Below are positions 15,781-25,303 of a stretch of 64,000 nucleotides of DNA, piece after piece. The notes under the pieces are model-generated. The model made no database searches, was not told the DNA's origin, and worked only from the letters and a program-made list of their open reading frames with translations. The position numbers were made by a program, and so were the translations under genes. Position 1 is the first letter of the stretch. Each line of letters begins with the position of its first letter. The DNA is from Pollutimonas harenae (lineage in GTDB: Bacteria; Pseudomonadota; Gammaproteobacteria; Burkholderiales; Burkholderiaceae_B). The stretch spans positions 1,178,001 to 1,242,000 of the forward strand of contig NZ_SDQD01000002.1 of assembly GCF_004153685.1 (NCBI RefSeq), read 5' to 3'.

Positions 15781-18570
15781 TTAAAACTCATAGGACAGTT
15801 TAGCCACTCCGTTAAAGCCTTCGCGCTTGCCGACATAGGCTTGCAGGCCGACGCCTAGCGTCAAAGGGCGTTTTGCATCGGGCGTGATATCGACGCCTAG
15901 CTCGAACAGGCCGGAATTGCCTTTCAAGCCTGGCGAAGGCGTATCAAACCCATAGGTGGTCGCCCGCGCCTGGCCATCGTACTCGCGTTCCCACGCTGCA
16001 CTGGCATAGGCAACGACTTGCTCGGTAATCGTCTGGTTCAAGCGCACGCCAAGACGCGTGCGGTGTGAATCGACCGCTGAAAACTCGAACGGATCGCCCG
16101 CAATGATGGCCGAATCGCCTTCCTGGTGAGCCCAGAAGTATTTGAGCGACACATCCACCGAAAGGCGGTCCGTCAGCGGCTGAACATAACCCAACCCAAG
16201 ATGAGCGCCATAATATAGATTAGAGGTGTCGTAATGGGCGTTCTGGCTGCCCGGCCCACCGATCAAGTCGTTACTGCCCCAGTCTGAGCTAACATTGCCG
16301 ATCCGCAGTGAACCTTCGGCATAAGGCCCCGCCTGATCAATCGCCCAGTCGCGGCGCAGCAACACCCCACCACCAAAATAGCGCGCGCTGCCGCCACCGC
16401 GAACCTTCTGACCATCTGAAAATTCGTTATACGTGTCGTAGCTGCCGTAGCCGCCCTCGATAAATACCCCTGCCAGCATATCGCCCTGAGCCACCGGGAT
16501 TTTACGTGCAAACCCCAGCATCAGGCTGCCGCCATCGACATCCACGTGCGAGCCTGAGTTATACCGCATGCTGCCGCCGCTGACCGCAGCAAAACCCACG
16601 GCCGTGCCGGAACCGCTCGCCGCAGCCGCCCCCGCCTGCTTAAACCCTTCACCAGCCACCATATCGGCACCCTGCAACGACAAGGCCATCGTACTGATGC
16701 GGCCTTCTACCGGCGCCTTGGTCTGCTCCATGACGGTAGCGCCCGAACCGCCTCCCGGCGAACCTGGTTCACCTGGCAGCCCTTGGCCACTCTGACCACC
16801 CGGGTCGCTTGGATCGCTTGGATCGCTTGGATCGCTTGGATCGCTTGGATCGCTTGGATCGCTTGGATCGCTTGGGTCGCTTGGGTCGCTTGGGTCGCCT
16901 GGGTCGCCTGGGTCGCTTGGATCACTTGGATCACCCGGGTCAGCCGGCGAACCCGTGCTTACGGTCGCATACAGGTTTTCGGGGTCGGCCGATACATCAA
17001 ACTCATACTGAAGCGATATCCCCTGATAGCCTGTCACAGACGCTCGGGCGATCGAAGAATCCACCAACACGCCAGCGGTATTGTGGATCAACGCGACTTG
17101 ATCTCCAACCTCCAGCACATTACCGCCACCTTGCAGGGCCACACCCACCTTGGTGCCCTGCAGATCGGTGGACTCGCCGCCGATAAGGGTCAGCACCGTC
17201 TCATCAGGCTGAATATCGCCTGGCAGAATGAAATGGTATTCCTGGAAATCCTTGACGTTTTGGGCGGTTAACCCTTTAGTACGGATTTCGAGCACGTTGC
17301 CTGAGCTTACACCGCCTTGCGCATAGCCCCCGAAAAGCGTGCTGTTTGTAAGCACTGGCGCACCCGAAAGCACCACGCGATTGTCGTAGGCATCCATAGC
17401 AAAATCGCCCCCCGCACCGTAAACATTACCGTCTACCCGGGCGGTTCCTGAAATATCAACAATATTGCCGGTCGCACTTCCAGCTGTCCGTCCGCCATAC
17501 ACATCGCCCTTTAACCAGCCGCCCGATAGCTTTACCGTGTTTTCGTTTGCGAAATCCCCCCCACTGCTACCGCCGACAACCTTGTCTTCTATGACCCCAC
17601 CTGAAATTTCAACACTATTATTGGAAGCAATGGTGCCAGTATGGTAGCTGACGCCACCCAATACCTCACCGCCCACCCGGCTATTAGCCCCAGAAATGAT
17701 AACGTGATTATCGTCCGCACCGCCGTCCCCGTCTCCGCCGTAGACGCTGGACACCACCGTGGCGTCATTTAATATCACGCTATTGCCGCTTGCCACCCAA
17801 TCGGCGTCCCCCCCTCTTACTTCGTCATTACTAATCGTACTGCTTGAAATAGTGACCGTATTATTCATTGCGTCTTCTGTATACGCATCGCCGCCCACCA
17901 CCCCATGCGCAACGGTACTATTCGTAATGGTGACCTTATTATTGTTGGCTTCGTGCTCTCCATAACCACTACCTCCAACTCCTCCCGACACACTATAGCC
18001 AATCTCGCTATCTGAGATAGTTACGATATTGCCATTGGCTGCCCCGTCTTCGGCATCCGCGCCGTAGACCCCATCCTCAATGATTGAGCGCTCGATAATG
18101 ACGATGTTGCCATTAGCGCTTCCGTCATATCCATCGTCCCCTGATTTGAAGGCGCCTTTTACGGAACGGACCTGTGAGTCTTTAACGAGCACCTGATTTC
18201 CACTTGCATTTCCTTTGTAAGTGTATCCGCCTATTACAGGAAGCTCGGAGTCTGTTTCACCGTTAACCTCCACGTAAGCTCCAATCGCATCGCTAGATCC
18301 TTCACATTTCCCAGCATAAGTAGCAAAGTTAGCTGGTTTGGACGATTGGGGATTACAGTTACCACCTATGCCATCTATCTCGTAATACCAATCGCCCCCA
18401 AGTACAGCCGCCTCACCCATTAATGGCAAACCAAAGGCTATAGCTGCCAATACAAACCCATATACCGTCGATCTTCTGAAGACTCGCGGCGTCAACCTAC
18501 GTTGTGCACTTGACTTGCCTCGCGCAGGTTTTCTGCGAGCATGAGCATGCGATGTTGCGTCAGGTATCAC
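15781..18570 (-). CDS. Type V autotransporter with beta-helical passenger and Pro-Ser-Asp repeat linker
   Basis: About 929 residues from a GTG at 18568-18570 (AAGGA 7-8 nt upstream); a GTG 12 codons earlier is possible but lacks a good ribosome site. An extended basic N-terminus and hydrophobic segment (YGFVLAAIAFGLPLMGEAA) form a long autotransporter-type signal. The passenger contains roughly a dozen imperfect repeats of the pattern N-x-V-x-I-S...V-x-G-G, predicted to fold as a beta-helix. A low-complexity (P-S/G-D)n linker follows. The last ~260 residues are a translocator barrel ending LSYEF, with the terminal Phe needed for BAM recognition. Probably a surface or secreted adhesin-like protein. 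No catalytic motif is seen in the passenger. Confidence 0.9.
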   Translation of the reverse strand: MIPDATSHAHARRKPARGKSSAQRRLTPRVFRRSTVYGFVLAAIAFGLPLMGEAAVLGGDWYYEIDGIGGNCNPQSSKPANFATYAGKCEGSSDAIGAYVEVNGETDSELPVIGGYTYKGNASGNQVLVKDSQVRSVKGAFKSGDDGYDGSANGNIVIIERSIIEDGVYGADAEDGAANGNIVTISDSEIGYSVSGGVGGSGYGEHEANNNKVTITNSTVAHGVVGGDAYTEDAMNNTVTISSSTISNDEVRGGDADWVASGNSVILNDATVVSSVYGGDGDGGADDNHVIISGANSRVGGEVLGGVSYHTGTIASNNSVEISGGVIEDKVVGGSSGGDFANENTVKLSGGWLKGDVYGGRTAGSATGNIVDISGTARVDGNVYGAGGDFAMDAYDNRVVLSGAPVLTNSTLFGGYAQGGVSSGNVLEIRTKGLTAQNVKDFQEYHFILPGDIQPDETVLTLIGGESTDLQGTKVGVALQGGGNVLEVGDQVALIHNTAGVLVDSSIARASVTGYQGISLQYEFDVSADPENLYATVSTGSPADPGDPSDPSDPGDPGDPSDPSDPSDPSDPSDPSDPSDPSDPSDPSDPGGQSGQGLPGEPGSPGGGSGATVMEQTKAPVEGRISTMALSLQGADMVAGEGFKQAGAAAASGSGTAVGFAAVSGGSMRYNSGSHVDVDGGSLMLGFARKIPVAQGDMLAGVFIEGGYGSYDTYNEFSDGQKVRGGGSARYFGGGVLLRRDWAIDQAGPYAEGSLRIGNVSSDWGSNDLIGGPGSQNAHYDTSNLYYGAHLGLGYVQPLTDRLSVDVSLKYFWAHQEGDSAIIAGDPFEFSAVDSHRTRLGVRLNQTITEQVVAYASAAWEREYDGQARATTYGFDTPSPGLKGNSGLFELGVDITPDAKRPLTLGVGLQAYVGKREGFNGVAKLSYEF
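16797..16944. repeat. 9-bp tandem repeat (GGATCGCTT type) in the autotransporter gene
   Basis: About sixteen near-identical 9-bp units encode Pro-Ser-Asp or Pro-Gly-Asp. Because the unit is a multiple of three, slippage would lengthen or shorten the linker without a frameshift. Confidence 0.92.
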
Positions 18571-18606
18571 GGTATTTCCTTTTGGGCTATAGCGGTAACG
18601 AATCAC

Positions 18607-18878
18607 TTCAAGCTTAGCGATGAAAAACCGTTTTGGCCCCCTTCATATGAAGGGTAAAGCGAAGGAAAACAGAATTATTTCAGCACTATGCACATAATGG
18701 CCGTCACCGTAGCGCCAGGCCTTGCGACTGCTGAAGGTGCTCGAACGTCCCGCCACGGTGCCAGTGTTTCAGGACCAGGTGCCGCATGAGATGCCTGACT
18801 GGCAACTAAGGGCCAGTATTGAGCGCTTCTTGCAGCGCCAGCACCTTGACTGACCGATACGCTCTCAGGCTCCGACCA
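18607..18878. other. Intergenic region with possible gene remnant
   Basis: A stop-bounded plus-strand frame at about 18713-18855 reads RQALRLLKVLERPATVPVFQ... to ...QRQHLD. It has no start codon and I do not recognise it. It may be the 3' end of a lost gene or chance. The autotransporter promoter should lie near 18600-18680. Confidence 0.25.
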
Positions 18879-19835
18879 CTACGATGCCGGCAAGCGGGGA
18901 ATCAATCGCACGTAGACTGGAAGAAAGAAGAGCTCAACCATGGTTTGGGTGAGTATGACGGCGGGAAGCAAAGGTGCTCCACCTGGGACAGCAAAGGCTA
19001 GCGGCAAGATAACCAGAGAATTTCGATAAGATGCCGAGAACGACACCGCACGTACCGAAGCCGGCTCGAGTCGCATGGCACGCGCGATTATCCAGCCTGT
19101 TAAAGGAGCAATAACGGCAAAAACCAGATAAATGGGTAATGCCTGCATGGCCGCATCTTGCGCAAGCCCTATCTGAGGCATTACCGAGGCCAGAACAAGA
19201 AACAGCACCAGCGCTGTGGCGGGTACTGGAAAACCGTCCAGTACAGTGCGCAACGACGCACCTGCTTTCGTTCGTTTTCCCAGCACCTGCACCATTCCTG
19301 CCATAAGCAGCGGGACGACAATCAGCCAGACGAAAGCATTAAGAAAAGGCTCCGCTTCGATAAGCTGGGAAGCCTTGGTCCCAAGCATCAATCGCAGATA
19401 AATCGGAAGCAACAGCATCTGAAGCACGAGCAACACCGGTGTCATCGCAAGCAGCAACCGTGCATTTCCGTGTCCGAGATGCGTGAACGCTATGACGTAG
19501 TCAATGCATGGAGCCAACAGTACAAACAGTACCGCCAGCTTCAACATGGGTATATCAGGCAAACATTGCAGAAGCGCGGCGGTCAGGGCTGGCAAAGCCA
19601 GAAAGTTAGTGATGGTCAGCGCAACGATAAACTTCGTACTTCGCAATGCCCCACCGATCTCTGCAAGAGGCACTTGCAGGAATGTGACAAACAACATCAA
19701 AGCCAAGGCGGGATTGATCGCCGACGCCAGCACATTCGAACCGGGGGCTAGCACCCCCAGCAATGCCCCGATGAGCATTGCAGAAAAATATATCCAGACT
19801 TGACGTGCCTCGAGTGTTTCCCTTAGGTTTTCCAT
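18879..19835 (-). CDS. Bile-acid:sodium symporter / arsenite permease-like (BART superfamily) membrane protein
   Basis: 318 residues with about ten hydrophobic segments. NPALALMLFVTFLQVPLAEIG, LLAPCIDYVIAFTHLGHGN and SFSASYRNSLVILPLAFAVP match the arsenic-resistance/ACR3-like branch of the BART superfamily. The Cys in LAPCIDYV corresponds to the conserved Cys of Acr3 arsenite exporters. No arsR or arsC lies next to it, so arsenite export is suggested but not secure; organic-anion symport is the alternative. Same strand as, and upstream of, the autotransporter, but separated by 270 bp. Confidence 0.75.
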   Translation of the reverse strand: MENLRETLEARQVWIYFSAMLIGALLGVLAPGSNVLASAINPALALMLFVTFLQVPLAEIGGALRSTKFIVALTITNFLALPALTAALLQCLPDIPMLKLAVLFVLLAPCIDYVIAFTHLGHGNARLLLAMTPVLLVLQMLLLPIYLRLMLGTKASQLIEAEPFLNAFVWLIVVPLLMAGMVQVLGKRTKAGASLRTVLDGFPVPATALVLFLVLASVMPQIGLAQDAAMQALPIYLVFAVIAPLTGWIIARAMRLEPASVRAVSFSASYRNSLVILPLAFAVPGGAPLLPAVILTQTMVELFFLPVYVRLIPRLPAS

Positions 19836-19899
19836 TTATGCCAAGCCCGATAAAGCCATGCAAGAAAGGCCTGCTTTCTTGCATGGCAAACAGAAAGGC

Positions 19900-21981
19900 C
19901 TATGCCGTCAAACCCAGCTGAATCTTCTTGCGTTTGACCCACGCACCAATCAATCGATCTGCGGCAATACCCATGAATGCAATACACAGGCCGGCAACCA
20001 GCGCCTTGCCGATCTCATTGCCCGAACGTGCTGCATTGATCTCTGCGCCCAGATCCTGAGTTCCAATCAGCGCAGTAATCGCAACCATGAACAAGGCCAT
20101 GAAAATAACCTGGTTCACGCCAAGCATGATTTCAGGTAACGCTATTGGCAACTCTACTTTCAACAAGCGCTGCCGCGGGGTGGTACCTTGCTGAGTGGCC
20201 GCTTCAATAATGTGTGCCGGCACGCCACGCAACCCCAATATGGTATAGCGTATCATTGGCACAACGGCAAACAGCAGTACCGCAATAATTGCAGACAAGT
20301 CACTGACCTTGAACAGCATCACTACTGGAATCAGATAGATGAATGAAGGAAAGGTTTGAAAGAAATCGCATACGCCCGAGGCAAAACGCGACCATGCTGC
20401 GGTACGCGATGCAAGCAAGCCTATGACGAAGCCTGTGCTAATACACACAATGGCCGCGGTACCTATCATATACAAGGTGGTCATGGCCTCGTGCCATAAA
20501 CCGGTCGCAGCCGGAAACCACACCAGCAAACCAGCAATCACGGCCACCTTCCAGCCACCCAGTCTGCAGCCCAGCAAGACGACAAGGAGAACGAAAGTAG
20601 GCCAAGGTATTGCCTGAAAGAAATTGCGGGTGGGTATCAGAATTTCCATCAGAGCAAAATTGCGAAATGCCTGTACCGGCTCATACCAATGCAAATTGAT
20701 CCAGTCGATACCAGCGTTCCAGTATGGCGCAGTGGTGATGCTGTATTTATCGGTCAGCAGCATCAGTTCGGGCAACAGGCTGGCCATCGAGATGCTCAGC
20801 AGCAAAAACCCCAGTGCCAGCGACATATACGGATGACGCCGCCACCAGCTTAGGCTGGGGTCTACGTACACGGGCTCCTTCAAGGCATATGCGCGGCTTA
20901 AACGATCAAGCACGACAGCAATGACAACAATCGCAATCCCCTGCTCCAGAGCCTGGCCCAGACGCAAGGATTGCAGCGACGTCAGCAGTTCGCTACCCAG
21001 GCCGGCGGCTCCGATCAGCGCAGCCAGCACAATCATGGCCAACGTTTGCATGACCCCTTGGTTCAACCCCACCAGCAATGCCGAACGTGCGGCCGGTATT
21101 TGAACCTGCCACAGCAACTGCCTGCGCGTGCAGCCCATCATCTGCCCTGCCTCGATCACTCCTTTGTTGACACCACTCAGTCCCAGAGAGATGCAGCGGG
21201 CTACAGGAGGAACGGCAAACAATGCCGTAGCGATCATGGCCGGCACATTGCCAACACCGTACAGCACCACGATAGGCACCAGGTAGGCAAAGGGAGGCAT
21301 GCTCTGCAGCACATCGAACAAAGGCGTTATCAGGCTTTTAAAGCGCGGGCTCTTGCTCATCAGTATCCCTGCAACCAGGCCCAGCAAGAAGACCATGGGG
21401 ACAGTGATCAGGACAAGAGAAAAAGTCTGCATGGATGCCTGCCAGACTCCAAACAATGCCAGATACGTAAAGGCAACTGCCGCAAGCAATGCAGTACGCC
21501 AGCCGCCCAGCCAATGCCCCAAAATTGTGGCAAAACCTACCACAGTAATCCACGGCAAGGCAGGAATGCTTTTGGAAAACCCATCAAAGAAAAGAGACTC
21601 GGTCAGGGCAAGAGGATATTTCAGCAGTGCCGAAACACCTCGCGTTACGTCGCGCGGGGTAAATTCAAGCGAGGCACCCTCAAAGAAGCGTATTCCGTAT
21701 ACCAGCCACTCAAAAAACGCATCAATCCACTCTTTAATGGGCAAGATCCAGTCAGACGGGTATTTTGCGACCCAGTCATACCGGCTCACCATGAACTGAC
21801 CCAACGCAATGACGACCAAGGCTGCAATCCAGTACATAGACCGATGTATTGTTGTCTTGGCATGCGGGTCTGCAGGCTGTCTGGCTGCTGCTTTGGACGA
21901 AGCAGCCACTCCGGCGGAGTGTTCCCCCTTGGGCTGCACCGGGCTCAAAGCACCGTTCGATAAACTTGCTGTCTGTGTCAT
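19900..21981 (-). CDS. Glycine-betaine/proline-type ABC permease, tandem fusion of two permease domains
   Basis: 693 residues containing two complete ProW-like permease domains in one chain. Each half has its own EAA loop, which contacts the ATPase: GVNKGVIEAGQMMGCTRRQ in the first half and GVPAHIIEAATQQGTTPRQ in the second. A long N-terminal region (about 1-140) holds an extra helix. The protein should place both halves of the transmembrane channel in one polypeptide, where E. coli ProW forms a homodimer. The start ATG overlaps the stop of the ATPase gene by 4 bp (coupled translation), and a binding protein lies upstream. Substrate is probably glycine betaine or a related quaternary amine. 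Confidence 0.9.
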   Translation of the reverse strand: MTQTASLSNGALSPVQPKGEHSAGVAASSKAAARQPADPHAKTTIHRSMYWIAALVVIALGQFMVSRYDWVAKYPSDWILPIKEWIDAFFEWLVYGIRFFEGASLEFTPRDVTRGVSALLKYPLALTESLFFDGFSKSIPALPWITVVGFATILGHWLGGWRTALLAAVAFTYLALFGVWQASMQTFSLVLITVPMVFLLGLVAGILMSKSPRFKSLITPLFDVLQSMPPFAYLVPIVVLYGVGNVPAMIATALFAVPPVARCISLGLSGVNKGVIEAGQMMGCTRRQLLWQVQIPAARSALLVGLNQGVMQTLAMIVLAALIGAAGLGSELLTSLQSLRLGQALEQGIAIVVIAVVLDRLSRAYALKEPVYVDPSLSWWRRHPYMSLALGFLLLSISMASLLPELMLLTDKYSITTAPYWNAGIDWINLHWYEPVQAFRNFALMEILIPTRNFFQAIPWPTFVLLVVLLGCRLGGWKVAVIAGLLVWFPAATGLWHEAMTTLYMIGTAAIVCISTGFVIGLLASRTAAWSRFASGVCDFFQTFPSFIYLIPVVMLFKVSDLSAIIAVLLFAVVPMIRYTILGLRGVPAHIIEAATQQGTTPRQRLLKVELPIALPEIMLGVNQVIFMALFMVAITALIGTQDLGAEINAARSGNEIGKALVAGLCIAFMGIAADRLIGAWVKRKKIQLGLTA

Positions 21982-23009
21982 TGGAATAGTGCCCTCGCCA
22001 AGTGTTCGCGACTTACCTGCCCCACCAACAAGCCGGCACCATCGACAACGGGCAAGGCACGTTCCGACTCAATAACGCGCTGCGCTATCTTTTCCAGCAC
22101 ATCGGTGGCCTTGATGACATGACTCCCTTCGTCTGCAAGACTGACAGCACCCGCCTGCGCAGGCACCATGATTTGACGTGTCGTGATCAGTTTGGCGCGA
22201 GGCGCATGCTGCACAAATTTCTTCACATAATCATTGGCCGGGTTCAATAGCAACTCTTCTGCCGTACCTATTTGTGCCAAGCGGCCATCTTTCATGATGG
22301 CGATACGATCACCCAGGCGCACCGCCTCATCGAAGTCATGTGTCACGAACACAATGGACTTGTTCAGCCGTGATTGCAGGCTCACGAACTCATCCTGCAT
22401 CTCACGCCGGATCAGTGGGTCGAGCGCTGAGAAGGGTTCGTCGAGAAACCAGACATCGCATTCACCAATCAGGCTACGGGCAATGCCTACACGCTGCTGC
22501 TGTCCGCCTGACAACTGGCGAGGAAAATGATGCTCACGCCCTTCGAGTCCTACCGTAGCCACCAACTCGCGAGCTTTGGCCAGACGAGTCTCTTTGGCTA
22601 CGTTTTGTATTTCCAGCGGAAATGCGACGTTATCCAGAACGGTACGATGAGGCAGCAGCCCGAAATTCTGAAACACCATGCCCATCTTGCGTCGACGAAT
22701 ATCAGTCAGGCTGGCGAAAGATGCTTGCAAAAGGTCAACACCGTCGAACATTATTTGTCCGGAGGTTGGCTCAACCAGCCTGGTCATGCAACGCACCAGC
22801 GTGGACTTACCCGAGCCACTCAAACCCATGATGACCAGTATCTCACCGGCATGGACATCAAAGCTGACATCGCGTATTGCTGCGATCAGTCCTGCGGACT
22901 CAAGATCCGCATCACTTGGATTGAATTGATGTTTATCCAGGAAACCAGCAGCACCTTTGCCAAACAACTGCCACAGATTCTTACATGAAATTTTTATTGA
23001 ATTGCTCAT
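21978..23009 (-). CDS. proV: Glycine-betaine/proline-type ABC ATPase
   Basis: 343 residues. Walker A is GLSGSGKST, the Q-loop is QNFGLLPH, the signature LSGGQQQRVGIARSL, Walker B VWFLDEPFSALD and the H-loop THDFDEA. The N-terminus has the ProV-specific extension (LWQLFGKGAAGFLD). The C-terminus has a tandem CBS-like regulatory region (about 265-340), which in ProV/OpuA senses ionic strength. It is translationally coupled to the fused permease. The proV symbol reflects similarity; the operon differs from E. coli proVWX by the duplicated permease. Confidence 0.9.
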   Translation of the reverse strand: MSNSIKISCKNLWQLFGKGAAGFLDKHQFNPSDADLESAGLIAAIRDVSFDVHAGEILVIMGLSGSGKSTLVRCMTRLVEPTSGQIMFDGVDLLQASFASLTDIRRRKMGMVFQNFGLLPHRTVLDNVAFPLEIQNVAKETRLAKARELVATVGLEGREHHFPRQLSGGQQQRVGIARSLIGECDVWFLDEPFSALDPLIRREMQDEFVSLQSRLNKSIVFVTHDFDEAVRLGDRIAIMKDGRLAQIGTAEELLLNPANDYVKKFVQHAPRAKLITTRQIMVPAQAGAVSLADEGSHVIKATDVLEKIAQRVIESERALPVVDGAGLLVGQVSREHLARALFQ

Positions 23010-23214
23010 AATAGACCTGTCAGATAAAAGGGCGCACGAGCGCAGCCACTCTCCGACGGGATCAGCAGTATGAAACAGATTAGAGCAGGTTCAGAAGAAA
23101 CCTATGCGGTGTCGGATAAGTGGGATGGTGAACAGACGAGTGACACACACAGCAGTGCGGTCACTCGCGTAAAACGTGCGCGGCAAGATGAACATGGCCG
23201 CGCACAAACGCATG

Positions 23215-24180
23215 CTATTTAGCGCAATCAGGCATCCAGGCAGTGACCTGTTCCTGGTTTTTTTCTATCCATGCAGCAGCGGCGGCATCATGTTCCATAC
23301 CATCTACGTCGGCCAACGCAGCAGCCTGATCTATCATGGGGCCAGTAAAATCAATGTTCTTGATCAACTGATAGCCGCAGGACCATTTTTCCTCGAAGCC
23401 AGACCAAGCACCTTTCTTCAGGTAGCCACCAGCGGGCGAGCCACAGTCGTAGGTTTTGTCTGGGTTAATGCCCCATTCTGGATCTTCGGTGCAGGCTTTC
23501 TCGTGAGCGGGAAATTCAACGAACTTACCGGGGAATGCGGCACCTACCCAATTAGGTGCCCAGTTGAACAGTACGATAGGCTCTTTGCGTGCAGCGGCTG
23601 ATTTAAGCTCGCCAAACAGCGCGGCGGCAGAACCAGCGTTCACAACCGTAAAGTTGAGGTCAAGTGCTTCGATTTTTTCTTTGTCGTGCTTGATCCAGTC
23701 AACAGGTCCCGCCAGATAGCGTCCTTTAGGCGCAGTCTCGGGGGCAGCGAATTTTTCCGCACAAGCATTGAGCGCTTTCCAATCAGGCAAGCCCGGGCAG
23801 ATTTCTTCCATGTATTCGGGATACCACCAGTCTTCACGCGTCGTTGCGGTATGGCTACCCAGATCAACCATACGGCCTGCCTCGACTTCCTTCATGAAGC
23901 TGTCATTCATCGTGCCTTCCCATATCTCCATTTGCAAATGGAGATCGCCCAGACCCATTGCCGCAAACTGTCCTTGGCTGTCCGAGGGCACAATTTCAGT
24001 TTCATAGCCGATTTTTTCAAGCAGTTGCTCTGCGACACGAGCCAGTACTTTTTGACTGGACCAGTTGTTATCGACTATTTTTATCGGGTCGCTGGATTCA
24101 GGAACAGCTGCAAAGGCAGGCGCGCCAATCACACTGGCGGCCAGTAATATGCTGACGCTGAGTTGGTTGAGTGTTTTCAA
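23215..24180 (-). CDS. proX: Glycine-betaine-type ABC substrate-binding protein
   Basis: About 321 residues of the OpuAC/ProX fold. The best start is a TTG at 24178-24180, with GGAGG 10 nt before it and a signal peptide beginning immediately (LKTLNQLSVSILLAASVIGAPAFA); the ATG 11 codons upstream lacks this. Aromatic residues that build the quaternary-amine cage are plentiful (DNNWSSQKV, EIWEGTMNDS, DWWYPEYMEE, FNWAPNWVGAAFPG). Transcribed first, ahead of the ATPase and permease with a 205-bp gap. The exact ligand (glycine betaine, choline, proline betaine) is not decidable here. Confidence 0.88.
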   Translation of the reverse strand: MKTLNQLSVSILLAASVIGAPAFAAVPESSDPIKIVDNNWSSQKVLARVAEQLLEKIGYETEIVPSDSQGQFAAMGLGDLHLQMEIWEGTMNDSFMKEVEAGRMVDLGSHTATTREDWWYPEYMEEICPGLPDWKALNACAEKFAAPETAPKGRYLAGPVDWIKHDKEKIEALDLNFTVVNAGSAAALFGELKSAAARKEPIVLFNWAPNWVGAAFPGKFVEFPAHEKACTEDPEWGINPDKTYDCGSPAGGYLKKGAWSGFEEKWSCGYQLIKNIDFTGPMIDQAAALADVDGMEHDAAAAAWIEKNQEQVTAWMPDCAK

Positions 24181-24213
24181 TGGAAAGTTCCCTCCGTTAT
24201 TTTGAATGAGCAA

Positions 24214-24649
24214 GAATCACTCTTTCAAAGTGTTGATAAACGACACAGCCGTGCCCATGACAGCAAAGGTTCGTTCGCCCGGGGCGCGACATAATACGCG
24301 CGCAATAGTGATACACAAGGCAAATACCCGTGCAGCCAAACCGCGGGGTTCAGAATGCTGGAGTTATTTCAGACACATCGAGTAGAACTGCACTTTCCAG
24401 CGCTACCCGCGACACACTTACCAAACGCTCAAGACGTTTTTAAACTGCGTGACACTTGCGGGTACGTAGATGATTTTGAAAACAACAATTTTTGCCGCGT
24501 ACGCTGCGTTTGACCGGTTTTTATTTAAACCGTTTACTGACATGAAGTAGGCTATTGTACCCGAAAGACGTCATTTTAGAAATAGACAGGCCCATTTGCC
24601 TAATGCAAACACCGATATCGCCTGCTCTTCCGGGTGTTTGACGAGCCTC
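24214..24649. other. Regulatory/intergenic region upstream of proX
   Basis: About 430 bp with no credible gene. It contains TACCCGC...GCGGGTA arms about 60 bp apart (near 24402-24463) and an AT-rich section at 24470-24560, where an osmoregulated promoter might lie. No specific promoter could be assigned. Confidence 0.4.
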
Positions 24650-25303
24650 TCAAGCCTGCCGCTTGGCGACTTTACGTTTCCCCGCAACGGCTGGCTTGGC
24701 ACTGGCTCTTTTCCTCTCGTCGTTCAACTGTTCCATCCACGACAAGGCATCTATGTACGATAGAAAGTGATGCAGGTAACCCGGCGACTGCTCACGCATC
24801 ACGATTAGCGCACGGTGTGCCAAGCTGCTGGAGTTGAGTGGGCCTGCGTTATCGGGGACCTGTGCCCTTGATTGCCGCAGCAGTCCATTCGCGCTGACCC
24901 TGGCCCAGGCCTCTCTGAAATAATCAATAAGTGCGGAATCAAGACTCAATGAGCCATGCTGCACTATTTTGCTGGACACTGGACTTGCTGAATGGCTTTC
25001 TGGCGTCAGGCTAGCCGTATAAGCCAGGAGTTCAGCCAGAGGCCCTGCGGTGACAGGGTCGGTCTGGGTTTCGCTCCGTTGCTGCTCCGTCTGTTGCGCC
25101 GGCTCAACGACCTCATCCTGATAGGCTTGCAATTGCGTGGACAGACGCTCATTGAGCCAGCGCCGTGCTGCGCCATTCTGATGGCTTGCCCGCCTGGACA
25201 AGGCCTCGATAAAGTGAAAGCGCAAGGGAGCCAGCTGATCGTGACCGCGCTTACGCCAGTCCTCCAGCTGCCTATCAATGGACTCGCTGCTTTCCTTATT
25301 CAT
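24650..25303 (-). CDS. DUF2894-family protein, last gene of the DUF3348-DUF802-OmpA block
   Basis: 217 residues, no signal peptide or membrane helix, so probably cytoplasmic. Mostly charged helix: an N-terminal DRQLEDWRKRGHDQLAPLRFHFIEALSRRA, a middle low-complexity Gln/Glu/Thr region, a conserved-looking ALIDYFREAWARV helix, and a segment near SPGYLHHFLSYIDALSWMEQL. A short, strongly basic tail (KRKVAKRQA) closes it and could bind nucleic acid or acidic lipids. The gene overlaps the end of the OmpA gene by 8 bp, so translation is coupled. I recognise the family and the block from Burkholderiales genomes but know of no function. Confidence 0.75.
   Translation of the reverse strand: MNKESSESIDRQLEDWRKRGHDQLAPLRFHFIEALSRRASHQNGAARRWLNERLSTQLQAYQDEVVEPAQQTEQQRSETQTDPVTAGPLAELLAYTASLTPESHSASPVSSKIVQHGSLSLDSALIDYFREAWARVSANGLLRQSRAQVPDNAGPLNSSSLAHRALIVMREQSPGYLHHFLSYIDALSWMEQLNDERKRASAKPAVAGKRKVAKRQA

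Noticed and set aside
16797-16944. CRISPR-like array
   Set aside because: Units are 9 bp, contiguous and without spacers; no cas genes in the window.
16783-17271. Plus-strand frame of repeated WIA residues
   Set aside because: It is the antisense of the 9-bp repeat in the autotransporter gene.
20971-21963. 330-codon plus-strand frame antisense to the fused permease
   Set aside because: Codon composition and His/Gln/Arg-rich product are typical of an antisense shadow; the permease frame has clear family motifs.
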